Of a stretch of DNA of 64,000 bases, positions 60,185 through 64,000 are shown in pieces. The DNA is from Diploptera punctata. Lineage: Eukaryota; Arthropoda; Insecta; Blattodea; Blaberidae. Below the pieces are notes generated by a model. The model searched no databases. It was not told where the DNA came from and was given only the letters and a program-made list of their open reading frames with translations. Position 1 is the stretch's first letter, and every line of letters starts with the position of its first letter. The stretch spans positions 633,001 to 697,000 of the forward strand of contig JASPKZ010007528.1 of assembly GCA_030220185.1 (NCBI GenBank). The letters are read 5' to 3'. A program made the translations under genes and the position numbers.

Positions 60185-60960
60185 GTATTCTTTAACATTC
60201 TTACCTCATATATTTATTCTGTTGGACGATCATTTCAAAGCTATTGCTCCATCTTCAGCTTGTTCACAAACTGGTTTTTTTCTTTTCTTCAAGTTGTCGG
60301 CCCTGGATCTGTGTTCCAAAGAACTTAGTAATGAGGCTCCTTTCTCCAAGAATTTCAAAGTTGAAAATTTTCTCCTTGTTCTTCTGTATATACATGTTTC
60401 CCCATATTGTGAGTCCATTGGTATTTTCTAACTGTTTTAATAATTTTGTATTTATATCTATTTTGTGTTTCTCTGTCCAAACATGAGCTGCTACTGCAGA
60501 TTTTTCCACTTCTCCCTTTTTTACATTTCTTATGTGTTCTTTAGTTCTAAGAAGTGGAAGTGGAAAAATCTACAGTAGCAGCTCATGTTTCGACAGAGAA
60601 ACACAAAATAGATATAAATACAAAATTATTAAAACAGTTAGAAAATACCAATGGACTCACAATATGGGGAAACATGTATATACAGAAGAACAAGGAGAAA
60701 ATTTTCAACTTTGAAATTCTTGGAGAAAGGAGCCTCATTACTAAGTTCTTTGGAACACAGATCCAGGGCCGGCAACTTGAAGAAAAGAAAAAAACCAGTT
60801 TGTGAACATGCTGAAGATGCAGCAATAGCTTTGAAACAATCATCCAACAGAATAAACATATGAGGTAAGAATGTTAAAGAATACAAACTCAAATATTAAA
60901 TTAAACCTCATAATGTAACTTCCTAATGATTTAAAATAAACCTCGTAGTGTTACTTGCTT
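60185..60960. mobile_element. Palindromic PLE, YIG domain tail in both arms
   Basis: The left arm (minus) and right arm (plus) meet near 60545. Both encode SAVAAHVWTEKHKIDINTKL-like text (right arm STVAAHVSTEKHKID), IWGNMYIQKNKEKIFNFEIL and RSLITKFFGTQIQGR. Arm identity is about 95 percent by eye. It ends in AAACATATGAGGTAAG, then AAACCTCATAATG. Confidence 0.85.
60225..60266 (-). ncRNA. Hammerhead motif, palindrome decayed
   Basis: Minus CTGAAGA (60258-60252), extra T, stem II GGAGC/GCTTT, GAAA, ATGATCGT. The right-arm copy (about 60810-60850) has ACAATCAT. The two together imply the ancestral palindrome ACGATCGT, each arm having lost different CG sites by C-to-T type changes. Confidence 0.6.
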
Positions 60961-61420
60961 CAAATATTAAATTTGTAAAGAAAAAATAATGCTTGAACCA
61001 GGAGTTAAACCCAAACCTTTAGCTTTGTATGCCAGAGTGCAAACCTTACATTAATTCAGGCTCCGGTACAAACATCTGATATACTGACGAGGGATGATTG
61101 GAAAACATTAGCTGAAGATAGTGACTATGGAGAGCTTATGTCCACATGACCATGGGGGTTCAATAGTTCTGCTGAGTTAGTTGAGAAACAGTGTTAAAAC
61201 AAACTACCTAACTTTTTTAATTGAAATTTTTGGCAATATCGGATTCCTTGCAGCTGATTTCATAGGCTGTTGAAAAGATCTCTAGGATTTTTTTTGTAAG
61301 AATAATGTTGGTATTATGTTATGCTAACTGACAGCTATTCAACAACACATTATGAGAATTTTTACACAACTATTATAGCCAGAAAAGCATTCATAACTGG
61401 AAATATAATAATTTTAATAC
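60961..61420. other. Intron DNA with a LINE-tail scrap
   Basis: A reversed tRNA-like B box (GGAGTTAAACCC at about 61001) and a LINE tail (GATGATTGGAAAACATTAGC, 61092-61180). Otherwise nothing. Confidence 0.45.
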
Positions 61421-61538
61421 TTTTAGTTAATGATTTTTGAGAGAAGCATAGAAGACAAGAGTCTCTGTAATATATAGTACCATGTGTTTGCAGAGTTGAG
61501 CCTAATTAATAATGGGAAAATAAATAGTAATAACTTAC

Positions 61539-61644
61539 TTGTAAGTCTAGCGAGATTGTTATTGCTGATACCAAATCCTTCAACAACAGAACTCTTACGT
61601 CTCTGATCTTCGCTGACTCGTCTTCTGCTGCTGTCAGTAACATC
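61539..61644 (-). CDS. Exon-like segment on the opposite strand
   Basis: On the minus strand, between a CAG acceptor (61647-61645) and a consensus donor GTAAGT (61538-61533), the frame reads DVTDSSRRRVSEDQRRKSSV VEGFGISNNNLARLTS, a basic, Ser-rich stretch that looks like host protein, with two RRxS-like kinase sites. I do not recognise it. The acceptor side has no strong pyrimidine tract and abuts a SINE tail (61648-61690), so this may be an exon of a nested gene or a captured fragment. Confidence 0.3.
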
Positions 61645-61822
61645 CTGACCAAATATTAATTTGTCCTTCAATGTAAGTGATGAATTTATAATAAAGACAT
61701 TGAAAAAATTGATAACTTATGTTTGATATGTTAAGTTACTTAACAGGTCTCAGAACTAGTGTTGAAGGTTAATTATATTTTTGTTGAGATGCTGTTACTG
61801 GAATAATTTGTATTTGTTTCAG

Positions 61823-61920
61823 AAGCTGCATCTCCAGAAGCTGGTGTGGATCAGGATGGACCTGCATCACGACGTCGTCACAAGTCTGCCGTACAGCGTA
61901 GTGTCAGCACTGATATAAGT
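61823..61920 (+). CDS. TSC2: Tuberin exon 18 (linker)
   Basis: Acceptor TTTGTTTCAG. Encodes (E)AASPEAGVDQDGPASRRRH and KSAVQRSVSTDIS. Homology is weak, as expected for the disordered linker before the RapGAP part. The RRRHKS and QRSVS motifs are basophilic-kinase-like (AKT/RSK) and could stand in for vertebrate linker sites. The phases fit exon 17 (phase 1) and give phase 0 at the donor GTATGT. Confidence 0.85.
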
Positions 61921-61939
61921 GTATGTTACTTTTTTTTAT

Positions 61940-62415
61940 CAAAATTACCTCCTCACATTTTCCTTCTTTTTTTAAACTGGTTTCAGAACTTTACACTTCA
62001 GTTTCATCGTCAGTAATTTCGTGACCGTTGTTCTGTCATCTTGAAGAGCTGCCTTTTTGCACCCTCTGTTGATAGACTGAAAAACCTCGAAATCAAGTCA
62101 TTTTCCCCAGGAATTTCAAAGTTCATTAATTTCTCCTTTTCGTTTTTTTTTTAATGTAGATTTTTTCCCCCAAACAGTGAGTTCTTTTGGTTTTTCTATT
62201 TGTTTTAATAATTTAGCCTTCTTTTTTATAAGATTTTTTTGGACCATGCATGGGCAGGCACAGCAGATTTTTCTACTTCCCCTTTCTTGACATTCCTGAG
62301 ATGTTCTTTCACCCTGGTTTTCAAATTTCTCTTCGTTTTTTCTATATTGACTTTCTCACATTCTTTACATTTAATCTGATAAATCTCTGATTTAAACTGC
62401 ATGAAAACACACAAC
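61940..62415 (-). mobile_element. PLE fragment with GIY-YIG remnant
   Basis: Minus: hammerhead-like CTGACGA (62020-62014), GAAAC, CCAGTT (decayed ACTAGT), then coding scraps and SEIYQIKCKECEKVNIEKTK RNLKTRVKEHLRNVKKGE (62395-62275). YIG has become NIE, so the endonuclease motif is destroyed. Confidence 0.75.
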
Positions 62416-62484
62416 TTTACGAGGTGAAATGAGAAAAATGTATCCGACTCAATTTAGAAAAAGTAATTCTTTAGAAGAGTCCCA

Positions 62485-62800
62485 CGCCGTAGCCGAGCGG
62501 TTAAGGTAGGAAGCCTTGGCGCAGAGCTACGGGACTTGCGCTGGTTCGAGTCTCCATGGGGGAAGAAATTTTCTCATGGTATTTTGGCCAGTATGGGACT
62601 GGTGCCCACCCAGCATTGTGAGGCAATTGGGTAGCTACAATAAGTAGCGGCTCCAGGTTGAGGAACCAGCTATAACGGGTGGGGGACTCGACATGCTGAC
62701 CACATGTCACCCCTACACTGGCTGTTGATCATCTACCTCTGTGATTAACACATGTGGATGTGAAGGGCCAGCAGCCGGCTGGTAAAAGGGCAACTGCTGA
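62485..62800 (+). repeat. SINE family A copy
   Basis: CCCACGCCGTAGCCGAGCGG, a B box GCTGGTTCGAGTCTCC, the body GTATTTTGGCCAGTATGGG. The least decayed tRNA head of this family (GTAGCCGAGCGGTTAAGG is Leu/Ser-like). Confidence 0.85.
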
Positions 62801-62819
62801 AAAGTGGAAAGACCCTCAA

Positions 62820-63200
62820 TCAGAATTCTTTAGAAGAGAAAAATATACGCTCAGACTGGGGTTTGAACCCAGGATCTTTCGCACTTTAGGTGAGTGCTTT
62901 ACCGAGTTAGCTATCTGAGAAATTCCAATCTAAATGCAAATCTTTCTCTTATATGCACTGTTAATTCCCACGTACCAAATGCTATAAAGCCGTTGCTTGT
63001 ACTAAGAATTAAATGAATCGTGAATTCCTCTTACCTCATATATCTACTTTTTATTTATTTTTTTGCTTCTACCTTGCAAATGGCGGCTTCTTTATTAACA
63101 AGACATTTAATTGGGAATTTTACATTATGTTATAAAGCCAGTACGGCTTCTTTTAATGTTTTTATTATTCATTTCATACACCTCATTGATGGATAAATTA
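62820..63200 (-). repeat. tRNA-like repeat unit with a PLE scrap
   Basis: Minus head at 62840-62925 (GGGTTTGAACCCAGG), the body to 63195, interrupted at about 63003-63060 by AGAATTAAATGAATCGTG, a PLE terminal scrap. Confidence 0.65.
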
Positions 63201-63239
63201 TATTTACTTACTTATTTATTATGTTCTAAATGCATGATG

Positions 63240-63435
63240 TCCACTGTAGTATGTGTACTTGGTTAAGGCAAGACAACCTGGAAAGTTGTGGGTCTTGAGC
63301 CCCAATTGGTCAGAATTTTTAAACTAGGCTAAACCTTCTGGTACATCATTTCCCTGAGTTTCACTCAGCTTCTAATGAAAATGAGTACCAGACATATGTT
63401 CTGGTGCTGAACACAGGGCTGACATTTTGTGCTGA
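63240..63435 (+). repeat. SINE family D, decayed copy
   Basis: GGTTAAGGCAAGACAACC, TCAGAATTTTTAAACTAGGC, GAGTACCAGACATATGTTC: the order of the 49546 copy, with many changes. Confidence 0.6.
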
Positions 63436-63464
63436 TTGTTTAGAAAGTTGGGTAGTATAAAAAT

Positions 63465-63960
63465 CAATAAGAACTAAATGAATCGTGAATTCTTGTTACC
63501 TCATATATCTATGCTTTTTAAACACAGAACTGCAGTATCAGGAAAAATATCATTTCCATCTTCAGCTGTTTTCACGACTCAATTTTTCATTATGCCAGTA
63601 ATTTTTTACACTGCTATCTGGTGTACTTTTGAAGTACTTTGTAATCAAATCAGGTTTGAATCAAAATTTAATTGTTATTAAGAAAACCTCATAATGTAAA
63701 AATCCCCAAATTTATTATATTAATAAAAATCAATACTGAATCGTGTATATTCTTACCTCTTATCTATGTTGTTTAATACAGAACTGCGGTATCAAGAGCC
63801 ATCCTCACAATGCTGGATGTGCGCCATGAGAAAAATTCTTCCCCTGTGAAAGCTTGAACAATCTCAGGTGTCATATCTTCACACCAAAGCACGATGCCTT
63901 AAATTGTTCGGCTATTGCATGAAACTTGGATGAAATTGTTACTGTTCATTAAGAATTGGA
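63465..63960. mobile_element. PLE end pieces and a SINE A scrap
   Basis: 63475-63600 has minus CTGAAGA, stem II GGAAA/TTTCC, GATAC and ACTGCAGT (GATA-type hammerhead). A second end lies at 63735-63800. 63800-63920 is a very decayed minus SINE A (CCTCACAATGCTGGATG). Confidence 0.6.
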
Positions 63961-63974
63961 ATTTTTGTTGGTAG

Positions 63975-64000
63975 GTGGCACCACTTGCTATTAACACGAG
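63975..64000 (+). CDS. TSC2: Possible tuberin exon 19, cut by the window end
   Basis: TTTTTGTTGGTAG looks like an acceptor. The following 26 bases read VAPLAINT in phase 0, which fits the end of exon 18. Too short to test by homology. Confidence 0.4.

Overview
The window comes from an insect genome with very long, repeat-filled introns. A hemimetabolous insect such as a cockroach or termite fits best, but the species cannot be fixed from the sequence. The only clear host protein-coding gene is the tuberin gene (TSC2, called gigas in Drosophila), on the + strand. Its putative first coding exon starts at 16896, eighteen exons are readable up to 61920, and a possible nineteenth begins at 63975 and runs off the window. 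The readable exons encode roughly 1,095 residues: the TSC1-binding N-terminal HEAT-like half and the start of the phospho-regulated linker. The C-terminal RhebGAP domain lies outside. All junctions from exon 2 to 13 and from 14 to 18 are phase-consistent with GT/AG sites. Junctions 1-2 and 13-14 are not, which suggests unseen micro-exons or alternative acceptors.

Layout: 1-16.6 kb is upstream DNA with a direct repeat pair, a mariner remnant, Penelope-like (PLE) pieces, a 6 x 217 bp SINE-derived tandem array, an RTE-type reverse transcriptase fragment, a CCAAT-rich promoter-like block (12.57-13.35 kb) and an unidentified exon-like segment (15.68-15.85 kb). From 16.9 kb onward TSC2 exons of 73-330 bp are separated by 1-6 kb introns. 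The introns hold at least five tRNA-derived SINE families, decayed non-LTR retrotransposon tails (RTE-like RT, RNase H-bearing elements), Harbinger-like and hAT-like DNA transposons, long-palindrome MITEs, and about thirty fragments of Penelope-like elements. The PLE fragments keep only the C-terminal GIY-YIG endonuclease region and the terminal repeat.

The most interesting system is a dense population of hammerhead ribozyme (HHR) motifs in the PLE terminal repeats, on both strands. Each has a CUGANGA-like box, a hairpin stem II, GAAA, and then a perfect or near-perfect 4-10 bp palindrome (different in each subfamily) that can act as stem III only by pairing between two molecules, followed by H17 and a short stem I. 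Two subfamilies replace the core C3-G8 pair by U3-A8, a compensatory double change seen in about thirteen copies. Another subfamily always reads GATA instead of GAAA. Almost all families carry one extra base between A9 and stem II. Most copies sit in head-to-head palindromes, and several are bounded by clear 11-13 bp target duplications. PLE-borne hammerheads are known in the literature; the U3-A8 covariation, the varying palindromic stem III and the number in a single host gene are the parts worth checking.
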